Positions 1 through 13,154 of a stretch of 64,000 nt of DNA are shown piece after piece. The stretch comes from Elysia chlorotica. Taxonomy: Eukaryota; Mollusca; Gastropoda; Plakobranchidae. Below the pieces are notes generated by a model. The model was not told the DNA's origin. It ran no database searches and saw nothing but the letters and a program-made list of their open reading frames with translations. A program made the position numbers and the translations under genes. The stretch covers positions 582,274 through 646,273 of the forward strand of contig RQTK01000050.1 of assembly GCA_003991915.1 (NCBI GenBank), written 5' to 3'. The stretch's first letter is position 1. Each line of letters opens with the position of its first letter.

Positions 1-1209
1 GATCTAGATTTTCAGGATTATGTAATAGACCAAGAGTGTAAATTCAAAGTATCAGATTAAAAATAACTTTGTCAAATTTAGATTTTATAGTAATGATCCC
101 GTGATTCAGAGATGTCCCTTAGATATCAAGTCTTATGTAGATCTAGAATCTAGATCTAGATCTTGATCAAAACAGTAAACACTAAGCTTAGTAGAAACTT
201 CCGGTTTCTTGTTGTTATTGTTTATTGCTGTCACATAGGCCAATGACTTAAAGAAAACCGGGATAGGCCCATCTAATTCAGTAGATGGCTTCCTAAAAAT
301 GGAAAGATTACGTCACCAAAATAGTCATTTGAACACATTTTGTTGTAGGCCCTATAACAATGAACAGGCCTTAACGGGCCTCAAACATTGAATATGTCAA
401 GTCAAGTCTAGATCTAGTTAAGAGTGATCTATTTTAAATTTTGTTCGTGTTTTTTATTTTATTTTTGGAAGCTCAGGGTCATACAGACAAGAGACCCATA
501 AACCTCTTTGAAAAGTTCATGTGAGGTCTTGCAAACAGGATTAGGCACCTATTCCGTGCTGTCTAGACGCTTATATTTTGTTATAACGAACAATCACTGC
601 AACGAATATTAAACTATTTAAGCATACCACCAAAATGCAAAACAGTCCATTTCATAGTTAGATGTGCTGTAAAGAAGATAGCTAAACAAAGAATACGTAC
701 TGCAAATAATGATAAATTATTAAGGCCTATCAACAACACATTAAACAGTCAATTTCATAACTATCTAATTTGTTGGGAAGAAAATAGATATCCTCGCCTA
801 GCCCCATTCCAGTCAGTGGCTAAGTTCTGATGTTTTATCTGTAGCCTCTTTCTTTGCTTGATGATATCACCATCACAACAGAATATTTTATATCTATTTG
901 CTTTGATGGAGTAAGAAAAAGAGTGTTAAAGAACAATGGGTGGGATGTTAAGACATACGTACGCCGAGGTCAATGAAACATTATTTTGTTTCCAATAAAC
1001 CCTCCGCTCCACAGATCTGAAACTATGACCTTGTTCAGCCTCAATTAATAAAAGAAATGCCTTTATAACCAAATCCGTCTCAAATTGCACGGCATGAAGG
1101 ACAAAATATTTCAAAATGTAGTTATGAAGTCCAATCCTGTGTGAAACTTTAAAACATGCCCACGTATCTTTATAGGAAAAGTATTTTGCCGGAGACAAAT
1201 TTACATTTA

Positions 1210-1357
1210 GGAGATGCAGACGACTGGATTAATTATAAGTAGATCTGGAATTTTTTTAAAGTACCTGTATTTTTCCACAGTGGCAGAAGTAGGCTTTTAA
1301 TGAACATGACCGTACAATGAATGCACTTTGTTGTAGTAGAACCCGACGCAGCGGCAC
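1210..1357 (+). repeat. dispersed element, left arm of an inverted pair
   Basis: Closely matches the reverse complement of 2930-3088, from GAGATGCAGACGACTGG to CGCAGCGGCAC. It is followed by a short TAG run at 1369-1380. A third, more diverged copy ends next to (TAG)n at about 57617-57720. Confidence 0.8.
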
Positions 1358-2412
1358 ATTACAAATTTAGTAGTAGTAGTGGGATGCTTCGGAGACCATT
1401 GATGGGGAAAAACAAAATATAATTGTATTGCTCACATGTGAATCTTGGCGAAATAAAGATGACATTTTTCGGCGGGGGGAGAGAGCCTGCTGAATTGGCT
1501 TGGCGAATCATAATATTAGTGAAGAAACAAACTATTTTATTAGAAATCAGCGTTGCCTCAGAGACAACAAATCATAAAATAGCAAAGATGCCGTGTGCCA
1601 AAGCAATTCTATTTTAAGCAAACTTTTCCCGCGATAGATAGCTTAGCTAGCACATCCTCTGGAGATCCATACTTCAAATCTCACCCGGTAACCTCCGGTG
1701 CCCCCCCCCCCCCCCTCCCCCTCGGACAGGAATCTAGTAAAATAAGCTAGATAAAGATAAGCTAAATAAAAAAATATAAAAAATCAACATTCTGTCTATG
1801 TAGACGAAAAAAGCCACGCATGTCTTTCTCACGTTCCGAAACTAGAACATGTATTGAAGACGTCAAAAACTAAACATAATTTATATAACCAAGGAAGTAG
1901 AATTTTGAAATGATAGTTATAACAAGATTAGCTTAGCATTATTGTAAAGAGACTTGGAATTATCTTGGAACGGCCAGTTTTTCTATCTCTTGGTCTTTAC
2001 TATCTTCTCGCCTCTTTATTCTTGTTTATAAACACAACTCAAATGCAGTGGTATCGACACACAGTTCGAACTTTTTAAAACAAGTATTTGGAAACTCTAA
2101 ATAATGAGGTATTCAAAATATATAAACTTGGACTTTTATGAGAGAACTCGTGATTTTTGTGCATTGAGAGTAACGCTATCGCTGACGCGCTGGTCACACT
2201 ACGTTTGGCTCTATCCATGTAAATGTCATATCAATGGGGCAAAAAATGAGGTCAACCACTCATCATGATTGTGACTGAATGTGTAATTACGTGTAATAAT
2301 CACGAGATGTATTTTGACCTCGTTAATGCTAATATAAAAATAAAAAAAATTGAAAGAAATGCATGCAACACCGCACCCCCCTCCCCCAATAAATATCTCT
2401 AACAGTAACGGT

Positions 2413-2686
<274 letters not shown>

Positions 2687-2929
2687 ATAATTTTGTACTT
2701 TTGTAGATATAATCATTTCGTGAATCAACATCGTTTTCATTAGTTAATAAAAAAGAAAGCTTTAATAGAATCAGTACGTAAACGTACTTACGTAGGCCCA
2801 ATTATTGAAATCAGCGTAAGCTATAGCTCAGTTGGCGCTCGAGCTTATCAATTCCATGTCCACTATGCTCCTGGGGTGGTCTTGTGGTATACTATAAACC
2901 ATGTTCGCTTTAGGTGGCAAGGCGAGTCG

Positions 2930-3088
2930 GTGCCGCTGCGTCTACAAGTCGAGGGTTCTACTACAACAAAGTGCATTCATTGTACGGTCATGTTCATTAA
3001 AAGCCTACTTCTGCCACTGTGGAAATATACAGGTACTTTAAAAAAATTCCAGATCTACTTATAATTAATCCAGTCGTCTGCATCTCCT
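2930..3088 (-). repeat. dispersed element, right arm of an inverted pair
   Basis: Inverted copy of 1210-1357 with an extra 15 or so bases (around TACAAGTCGAGGG). It directly abuts the long (AGT)n tract. Confidence 0.8.
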
Positions 3089-3095
3089 AAAATCC

Positions 3096-3297
<202 letters not shown>

Positions 3298-4320
3298 ACA
3301 AGAATATTTAAAAAAAAATAGTAATATACATAAAAATAAAAAGACCAAAACACAAATCATTAACAAAATCTTCTAGACTCCGAAGGTACCTGTAATTTTT
3401 TATAGACACTTTGATGAGTGGAAACAAAATGTTTCGGCAAGTACGAACAAAAAGTCAGTGTAAAAATAGACCATATAATAATAATATACACGTACCAGGA
3501 AGTGTAGATACTTAAGCCTTGTGCAAAACAAAGCTTGAAATGTGTGCAGAAAGCTAAAAAAATATTCATTTAAAAAAAGTTAGAGATGGGTTGACATTCT
3601 GTTAATCTTTATGATTGGTATAGAAAATGATACAACAAAAATGGCTATGTTGAATATGTCCAATTTTATTTGAAACCTTTAAAATGTATCCCACAGTAAT
3701 AGTAATGCCAGAGAGATTTACAAATGTTAGATGTGAGTATTTCTACAAATCATCACTGTCTCAATGTCAGATACATAATTTTTAATGCAATAAATAATAC
3801 TCCCCGCATGAATCCACATTTTCTTAGGTGTAATTTAATACATTTTAAAAATATATTTTAAGTAGATGTACATAATTGGATGTTTGCATATACATAATTA
3901 TATATATATGACTTTCAAAGGGTTGGCTAGAACAATAGCAACAATAACAAAAAATAATAACATGCTTCTTTAAATTTCTACCTTCCAACATTTGTTTCAC
4001 AAAACATTTTGAGCCAAATTCTCAATAAAAAACCCAAATGGATTTTTTTTTATCATTGCCACAAAATATTAATTGATAAACAAAATATAAACTGAATAAA
4101 ACTGACACAGTCAGCAAAAATCTCTCAGTCTATAAACAACTATTCCAAAAAACAAAACAAAAAACAACTAACAAATATAAAAGACAAAAAGTAAAAGAAA
4201 CAACAACAAACAAATCAATGCATCAAAACAAAATGTTTATCCATGTCAATATGCATAGAAGAGAAGATGAAACTATAGATCTCCACTTTGATGATTTGAG
4301 TAGTAGTAGTTGTAGATTAG

Positions 4321-4560
4321 TGGGTTTAACGTTAACATCAGCACTATATAGCCCATATTGTGGATGGCCCAAAGACTGACGTCTGAAAATTGTATGCGCT
4401 GCCACACACGAGAGAGGGCGGGGACACCATGACTCCGGTCTCAGCTGGTCATGTTAAACTGACACCGACCCAACCAGTAGGGACCAAAATCGCCATGGCT
4501 CAAACTACGAACCTGATGAATCGAAAGCCTATGTTCTACCCCAGGGCTACCGCACCCCTC
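4321..4560 (-). repeat. tRNA-derived SINE copy 1
   Basis: Read on the minus strand: a tRNA-like head beginning near 4560 (GGTAGCCCTGGGGTAGAAC), a body with GGTTGGGTCGGTGTC and a CTCTCGTGTGTGGCAGC block, and a tail near CTATATAGTGCTGATGTTAACG. It shares order and sequence with copies at 23.3, 24.3 and 45.8 kb. Confidence 0.8.
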
Positions 4561-7500
4561 CGCTTCAATGGTTCGACAATGATTTATGAATGATATAATT
4601 GTTTTTGAAAACTCTCTGCAGGCAAGCATGAAAAACCTTTCAAAGACAAGAGCAGGTTCATTTATTCTATGATATCTCTCATACTTTAAATACAGTCTCT
4701 TATAAAAGCACAAATGGTTGAAAATCTAATCATTTAAAAGATAGATGCTTGAGGGTAAATTATGAAAGATCAGTACATTTTGCGATTATGAAACCACCTA
4801 TGAACTAACAATATTTAAAACAATCTCTGAACAAAACATAATGTCATGGTTGACTTCTGCAACAGATACTTTGTTAACCTTAGCATAGGACTCTTCTAAA
4901 TGGGAGCTATTGAATAATTTTATTCACATTCATAGCAAAGGCACCATATTCAAGTTTTAATTGCGTATTTCAATGGAAAGCAAATAAATTAAAATTGGGG
5001 AGAACCAACTATCACATTTGAATAGAACACATTTTTTTTTTATAGAGATCAATAAAAAAAATTGGATGACTATCAAAAAACCCACAGTTTTACAAGTATA
5101 ATTTTGAAAGAATCTCTCATAGTTAACCAATCACATTTAAATAAAATGAATCAAAGGATAAAACAAAACATTGCAGATACTTTTCCCTCCTGTTGCCTCA
5201 AAGAAGGCAAACGGACACATGAAAAAAGAAAAGCTATTAAAAGGCAAAGTAATGGCATCAGAATAAGACTGTTATTTTTATTAAAAAAAAAGATAGAGGT
5301 AAATATATGGATTTATTGCGTTATTTGACAGCTCTTTGGCGCAAATTCAAATGCTGCAATTTGCATACAGTGCCAACAAGTTTAATATATTAATATAAGC
5401 TAGGCATTTTTTTTGCCCACACATGGAAAAATTATAAAAGTTAAAAATAATTTCACCTCAATGTCCCACATCAATTAACCCCATAATAATCCACACATAG
5501 ATTTTAGTTTTGTGGATTTAAAAAAAGTAGCACATATTGTTGGGAAAAAATCAAATATTATACTGCTTGTAACATAGCAGTAAAACTAAAATATCAGTTT
5601 CCTCACCTTTACATTCTTTTAAAATTAAACTTTCTGTGCTTTTTTTTTTTTTTTCAATACAAATTGTCAGAGATCAGAAGATGTAAAACAACTTTCAACA
5701 GATAAACTGTCAAAATAATCCACCGGATTTAATTAGAAAATGATTCATAAAGATGTGCTAGGAAATTTATCACTTTGAGAAAACCAAAGATGAGCAGCAA
5801 GCCTTAATTAAAACTGAAAGACAGCAACATATAATGTGAAATAATCATGAGTAAGATTAAATAAGTGCTTAAGTGCTTGTACATGATATATACACTCCTA
5901 ACATTAACAATGTAGGCGAAACACACAATAGCTCTCTTGTACTATTGATTTGCAGTCAGTCTTTCCAAGATCTTTTATTGTTGCACTAGCAAAGAGTGTA
6001 AACAAAATGTCAAAAAATAATTGATAAAATAAATGATCAGATGCTTCACTCTTCAACAGTTCTTATTTTACATGATTCGATGCTCATGGAGCAAAACAAA
6101 GTTTCTAAGAAATATAAGTGTCAGATGATTGAACATTTTTGAATCCATTTACCATAAAATGGTTTTGATGCCAAATACATTTTACACAATCAAGGAATTG
6201 TCACTGTCATAGAAGATTATTCACAATATCAATCATCTTTGGTGCAACTTTCCTCCACACTCATAATTAAAACCTAATACCAAAATCATCAAACTTAAAT
6301 TTAAACACTTATACTAGATGTATTCATAAGCTGAGTGATTTAATATTTAACCTACATGTATATACATATGTAAATATTTGCATGTGTACGTTTTTTGGTA
6401 GCATCAGAGATTATTGTTAAAAAGAGATTCAGTACAATAATTAACTGTATTTCAAATATGATGATTTAATAACTGCTGAAAGTCATAACACAATGAGCAA
6501 CAAGCATGAACATTTAAGGTTGTTAATGATCATGTTAGACTTTTTGGTTTGGAGATAAAAAAAAAACGTTTTGTAGAAAGATCTTGCCTCTTGGCAATGA
6601 CTACATACAAAACCCATACTTACTGAGATGGGAAAAATAATAACACTATACATCTTTATAAGTTTGTCACAGAAGTGCTTCAATTAAATATGTAAAATTT
6701 CCTTAAATGATTTGGTATGTGATCTTTGGGCAATAATAAGATATAAAGAATTTACAATCACATATTTGCACATTTCTACTTTATACTATTCCACTATTTA
6801 AACCAAAAAATTACATTTATATTAGCAGGACATCTTATAATTTGTTAAGTAATTGCACTTAAAGAAGTCCTTTGAAAAAAAAAAAAATAATTACCACCCA
6901 GTATTTAAACAACTGAAACTTTAAACACTCCCCACTGATAAGAAAGGTGAATGATTTGCTTGTACACACAAAAATATACAAGACTAGAAAAAAATATGTA
7001 AAAACTCTAGTCAAATACAGTCTGTGTAACTTAAAATCAAGACAAATTCTTAAGGAAAAGACTTTTTTAAGGCACATTTGTATGAACTTAATGAAAAAGG
7101 AACCCTGGTTAAAACCAGAGAAAGATCTTAGTTAAGAAAGAATTGAAACACCTTTTTTTGAGGGGGAGTGGGCTAAAATATTTCGTTAAGTGATAGTAAT
7201 AAGCATTGATTGGTTTGATTCTCTTAAACATAGCTGCAACCAGCCCTCTCCTGCAAACTGCAAACATGTAACCCACTTAATATGCAAGTTTTATTCCTAT
7301 TTCAGGGCGCACCTGTCCAGCCTGGAAACTTGGCGGGTGAATATAGATAGAACCTAAAGTTTGAATACTCCATGTGGGACAAAGGTGTGCAGACGATATT
7401 ATAACTGTTTGTTTTATGCATTATTCTCGTATTATGTGGGCCCCTACTATATGTTTGAACATTTGATAGCGAGAAATATATAAATTTGTGGGCAGGAGAG

Positions 7501-7689
7501 GTAAATTGCTAAGACACTACACATTAGTCTAAACAATATAGCTCTATATAAGATATATTTATATTTTCTAGCTTATTGTCAAAACTATTTATGCCCCTAA
7601 GTAGAAAATCTTGAAATAAGATCTGAAGCTTCTCCATACCGTCCCTTAGGCCTAAAACTAAATCTAGCCAGAGGCACAAGTTAAAATGT

Positions 7690-7925
7690 ACAACTAGAAC
7701 TAGCTGAGATAATTGGCCATCAGAAATGCCATGATTCGCTGCGTAGAAACATGCTGGAGGGTAAAGAAGAGGGGACAAGAGGCACGAAAAAAACAAGAAG
7801 AAATTGGTTGGATGACATTAAAGACTGGATGGGCAGGGAGCTTTCAGAATGTACAACAAAAGCCCAAAACAAGGAGGAGTGACATGCCATTTCACGCCAA
7901 CCTCTTCAGAGATGTCACCAGATTT
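7690..7925 (+). pseudogene. LINE reverse-transcriptase C-terminal remnant
   Basis: A frame starting near 7733 reads DSLRRNMLEGKEEG, then TRRNWLDDIKDWMG. This matches the common end region of non-LTR retrotransposon polymerases (RRxWxDxIKxWxG). A stop follows near 7884 and no other part of the element remains. Confidence 0.6.
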
Positions 7926-9043
7926 ATAAATAACATTGAAAGTTCCTCATTTCTCATTCTACAACATAATGGTGTACAAAACAATGGGATATGTCCTTAT
8001 TAAAAAGCGCGGTGATAAAGCAATGGATCTGTCAGCGGGTCCAATAGCTCATTAGCAGGAGGTCCAGGATTCAGATCTCACCTGTGCTCCAATCTATTTA
8101 TAGGATTCTTTCAGAAACCTAGGAGACTATCAAAAGTTACCAGAACTCTGTAAAGAACAAATATTTGCAGCAGTTTTAAATACTTCAACATCCACCAAAT
8201 AATGTAAGCTTGCAGTTAAAGTTAATGGCAACAAATGCATGACTGAGGGGAAAAAAACATCCAACATTCCAACCAAATCTTTAACTCATCCCCCATGACC
8301 TATAATACTGATATTTCAGTTCCGTTTTAGCAATAAGGTGCAAACATAATAATTATAAAACCACAATTATCGTTTTAAAGAAAAATTCGCCCATTTTTTT
8401 AAAACACGGATCAGCAAGTCATAGTAAATAAATTATATGAAATGAGCATAACATTAACAATTCAAGGTTAAAAAAAAACAACAACATTGCGTACCTGTGT
8501 AATATATAGTGATAGAGTTATTTCCAGTCTATTTTTAACAAAAACTAAAAGGTTATTTAACCAAAACCCCTGATATAATTTATAGACTTGAGGTTGCCCC
8601 CAATCTTTCATTTTGTTGATAGGTCTATAAAAAAGACTAAATACAATAAGTTTAATTAAGTCTCTTCAATATTTCATCTCAAGAATCAAATTAAAAGTCT
8701 TGAAATTAAAAGATTGCTGGAAAGAGCTTTTTTACTTCCATCATGAGGTTGGAATCATGTTTGATGGAAAGTTAAAATAAACTGTAAAAGTTTAATACTG
8801 TTAAATGTTTAGAAAGAGTGCAATGAAATAAAATAAGATGTCCCTCCAATGTATTAAAAGCAGAGATTCATAGTAGCACTAATAAATGAATATTAAAAAA
8901 AAAAAAATTATAAAAAGAAAGCTCGTCTCCATAATGTTCATAAAAAAAATTATGCCACTGATTTTATATAACTCTTTTTCTTTTCTTTTTTTAAATTTTG
9001 TAAAAGCGGTAGAGAATTGTGAACTCTAATCTATCATACATGT

Positions 9044-9481
9044 TCATACTTTGGATCCTGATCCTGAAAGAGTTAGTGCCGCCAACTTCTTAAGTTTCCT
9101 TTCCCTATCATTGATATAAATACGCAGGAACAGAGCCAGGAACACCAACAATACACCCATAAAGCCAATGACAGTGACTGGGTGCCCGTAAATGATGCAC
9201 GAGAGCAGTATGGCAAAGCCTTGGCGCACAGTCATGATGATAACAAAGACAACAGGGCCATAACGGCTTATGGTGTAGAATATAAAGAGCTGTCCCGACG
9301 CAGAGCAGATGCTGAGAATAACGGCCGCGAAGACGAAGTCTGGGTGACGCAACATAAAGGCTGCCGAGGAGGTAAAGCCACCCTGCTCTATCAGCGAGAC
9401 GGAGGTTAGCAGGCAGGAGAAGAGATTCACTCCTGCCATCATCTGGATACTTGACATCTTGTATGATGTGAATAAGGCACC
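9044..9481 (-). CDS. SLC35B2: SLC35B2 coding exon 5 with stop
   Basis: Encodes residues 325-469 and the TGA stop at 9044-9046. It starts [15 protein letters not shown] after a CCTCAG acceptor and contains GQLFIFYTI and the last membrane segments. It ends in a Lys-rich, Ser/Gly tail. The 3' UTR runs into the region below 9044; no single poly(A) signal can be chosen with confidence. Confidence 0.95.
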   Translation of the reverse strand, partial: GALFTSYKMSSIQMMAGVNLFSCLLTSVSLIEQGGFTSSAAFMLRHPDFVFAAVILSICSASGQLFIFYTISRYGPVVFVIIMTVRQGFAILLSCIIYGHPVTVIGFMGVLLVFLALFLRIYINDRERKLKKLAALTLSGSGSKV

Positions 9482-12400
9482 CTGAGGGAGGAAAAAGTAA
9501 TGAAATATGTCAATTTCCAATATCCAATAGAAACTTTTCACCCTCCAAGGATCAAAAGTGAAGAAGGTGGTTTTTAGTACTAAATGTACTTCTTCATTGT
9601 GCTTTTTTTCATGGTCAGATTGAGATAGAATTAATTTGCTTACAAATATGACAAAGTCGAGACTGCATTGCCATAAAAATAGACTTGCAACCAATGTTCC
9701 ATTCATGGCTTTGAGGGTTAAATTGCCATGTAAAAGCTAAGTATCTCAATAATTGTTTATTTCTTTCTCAAGCAAATGAAACTTTTGATAAGTAAAAACC
9801 AAACCAATGACTTGAAACTAATGCCGTTGTTGCAATAATCTTCTTTTTCTTCTTGTTAATTATATCTCTTTCATCGTTCAGTTCATTCCATAATAAACAT
9901 TTTGTTGTTTAACAGACCTGCCAATTTGAAGTGAAGCTGTCAAACAACATGTAACCAACAAGCATGGCCAGACCAGAGGTGGTTGTCACACTGTCTTTGT
10001 GCTTGGTTGCATCACCACTCGTCAGCAAGAATAGGGAGACACCAACAGAAATCATACCAGCAGTGAAGTACTCGTGGTAGGAATAGGTCTTTCCATTCAC
10101 CACCTTACCCATCAACATCACAGGAATAACCTTAGAGGCCTTTGCTAGAACCTTCACAAAGAAAGAAGAAAAGACAAGGCCACTTGCTGATTAAAGCAAT
10201 AACTACACATATGTGGAAGTGAGCATATATCAGACCATGGAAAACTTTTCTAAAAAAGGTATTTTTTTCACTTGTTTATTCTGTCACCAATCACAACGCA
10301 GTAGTCAAATAATGTACAATTTACCTTTTTATTCAGGATAATATTACATTAGGGCCATAACTAAATTTTAAACAATGATTCACAAAATTTCAATTATATT
10401 AAGCAATGATCAACAAGATTTTTATAATACACCACTCAATAAAACCGATGCTAACTGTGTTTAAGTAAGTGCTCTATAAACAATGAAATCAGCACAAAAT
10501 ACATATTCCATTTGTATTCAAGAAGTTCAAAATAGTTCACACCCCTTAGTTTATGAGAAGCCGGTAAGTGGTCGTGTCAAATCTCTATCTATGCCCTGCA
10601 TACCCGTTGAAGCCGGCATTCTCCCATGCATGGAAATATACCACAGATGTTAGAGCTATGTACTTACCTGAGTAGGAAAGCTGACAAACTTGAGGGCCTC
10701 GTACTGACACCAAGAGGACATGATGTTTGAGAAAGATGAGAACGAGTACTTGTACAGAGGTGCTGTGTGCGTTGGCTGCTTACGCACTGTAATTACAATC
10801 AGGGCCATGATAAATGCCAGGATTCGGTTGATGAATACCAGAAACTGGGAATCCTGGAAGTAAACAAAAGGATTATACATATTCATGAGTTCGTTTTAGG
10901 AAACTGCACTTAAAAACTCAATCTTAGAAATGTTCACACAAGAAAACTATACAAATGGATGTGATTCTTCAAAAATTAAAAAAACAAACGTAAAGCTATT
11001 GACTGAGATTTAAGCTAAGTGGCCTGCGCCAATATTATCAATTGATATATTTATGACATCCCGTTACATCGTAAGGCCACAATGAATAAACACCAAATAT
11101 TAAAAGTACACAACCAAGAAAATTTAAATTTTATTCTTGAATAAATATACTATAAAATATAAAATGTAAAGTCAAAATAAATATCTGTAGGTGTTAGATA
11201 AACTTGACAGTACACCGATTCAATGCCAAACTAAGCAAGAAATTATAATAATTAAGTGAAATGGACTCCAAATCTTCCATTAAAGCGTTCCATTAGGGGA
11301 TGAAATAAAAGAGGGTGGTGAATCTTTTATTTTAAAAACCGTGTGGCAAGAAAAATATCGTGTCTCACTTAATCCATACATTAGTCATACATGTACAAAC
11401 TTGATTTATTTCGATTCAGTTAATCTTTGTCCAAGTTTTTTTTTTACCTTGAAAAACTCCCCAGGCTGCGTTGCCGTTTGTCCGTATTCGATTGTCATGA
11501 TCCGTTCTTGCAGGACTCCCCACGTGAGATACGACACTTGCAGACCAATCACACAAATTATTAGCCGCAGCGCTCTAGTGGAAAATGGCTCCTCTGGCGC
11601 TGGCGTAGCAGACGAGGTTCCTTTGCCACCCACGCTTCCCTCTTCCGCACTGGCAGAGGCATGCTGCTCACGGCCAAACACACAAAGTACAGCTAGGTTG
11701 GGGAAGAAGCCTGGACCTAACAGAGTACAAGTTGCAAGTGAGTCTTTATTTATTCGTACAATCATTATAGGCAAAAGCACAAGCCTGTCAAAGAGTTAAT
11801 TTTTTACTGTTTAAATTATTTAACCGCTCTCAGACTTTTGAAGTATTACTTTAATGTTAGGACCCAGATCGCATGACCCATCATGGACGTAACTATAATT
11901 TGGAAAAAATATGGTGTTGACATTTTGCTCTTAATATATGTGACGATATTCAAGGTAATAATTTGTGGATAATCCAAAATCCTACATAAATTATTTGCCA
12001 ATCACTATCGTTAATTGCTTCAAGTGCAGGGTACCAATGTAATAGATATGTTTGATCCAATTTAAGTGCGCTTATTTTTTCATCCATTTGATTCAATTCT
12101 AATATAACCTCTTTGAACAATTAACATATTAACGTATATTATATTTTGACCACTTCTGAGAAATGCCGAAAACAGCTCTATATTAAATATATATATAATA
12201 TATATATATCAAGCAGGGTTTTTTGTTCGTTTGTGTCGCCAAGAATTTGAAATCTAGTGAACTGTTAAAACTTCGCAAAAAGGGAGAAAGAACAATGAAT
12301 TCAAAAGTCTTTTCTCCATATCTCAAACGAAAAAGCACAGGAAAATAAAAATTGAAGCTATTGTATACAAGGATAATTGGACTGGTAACTTTGGATTTGT

Positions 12401-13095
12401 TTAAAGGTTAAAATGAATTTGGAAAAAAAGGAACAAATTAAATTCCTAGCATTTAGTTTGATTTCAACATTTGTCAAGCAAAAAAAACCAACAAAGTTAT
12501 TCATTGATTTCTCTGTAAACTGAATTTTTCTAGTTAAAATATAGCGCCATTACCAATGTAAAACTTTTGCCCACACCACAACATTTCTAAAAGTAATGTC
12601 GAATAACATGATATACCTTGAACGCATAATTTCTGATACTCCTGCCCATTTAATAATGCATGATGTAAAAAAAAAAAAGATTAGTTGGTGATGTTTTAGG
12701 GGGAACAGGGAGCATGCATGTTAGTAAAAACTTTTTGTAAGAAGAAATCATCAACTCCATCACTTAGAACATGCATTTAAAACAGTAATTGCCTCCTTGA
12801 GCATCTGATATTCGGAGATACATGTAGATAATTATATAAAAATGCAATATTTTCAAAATCACAAAAAAAAAGTGAAATTGACTCTGACTTTTCCTATTTT
12901 TCCTAAATTTGCAATAAAATATTTTATGACTGCCTTTCATATCAAATTTTTTTCAGTACGAAAGCTAAAACCTGTGCAGATGATAACAGATAAAATAAGT
13001 GTTCTTAAGATTTGAGGTAAACTGCAAAGAAAGATTTCATCTATGCTTTTTCTCCGAGGAATATAATTTAAAAAAATAAATAATGATGATACTAA

Positions 13096-13154
<59 letters not shown>

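Noticed and set aside
2818-2860. tRNA gene suggested by CTATAGCTCAGTTGGCGCTCG
   Set aside because: It has an A-box-like start, but no anticodon arm or B box follows at the right distance; probably a truncated SINE head.
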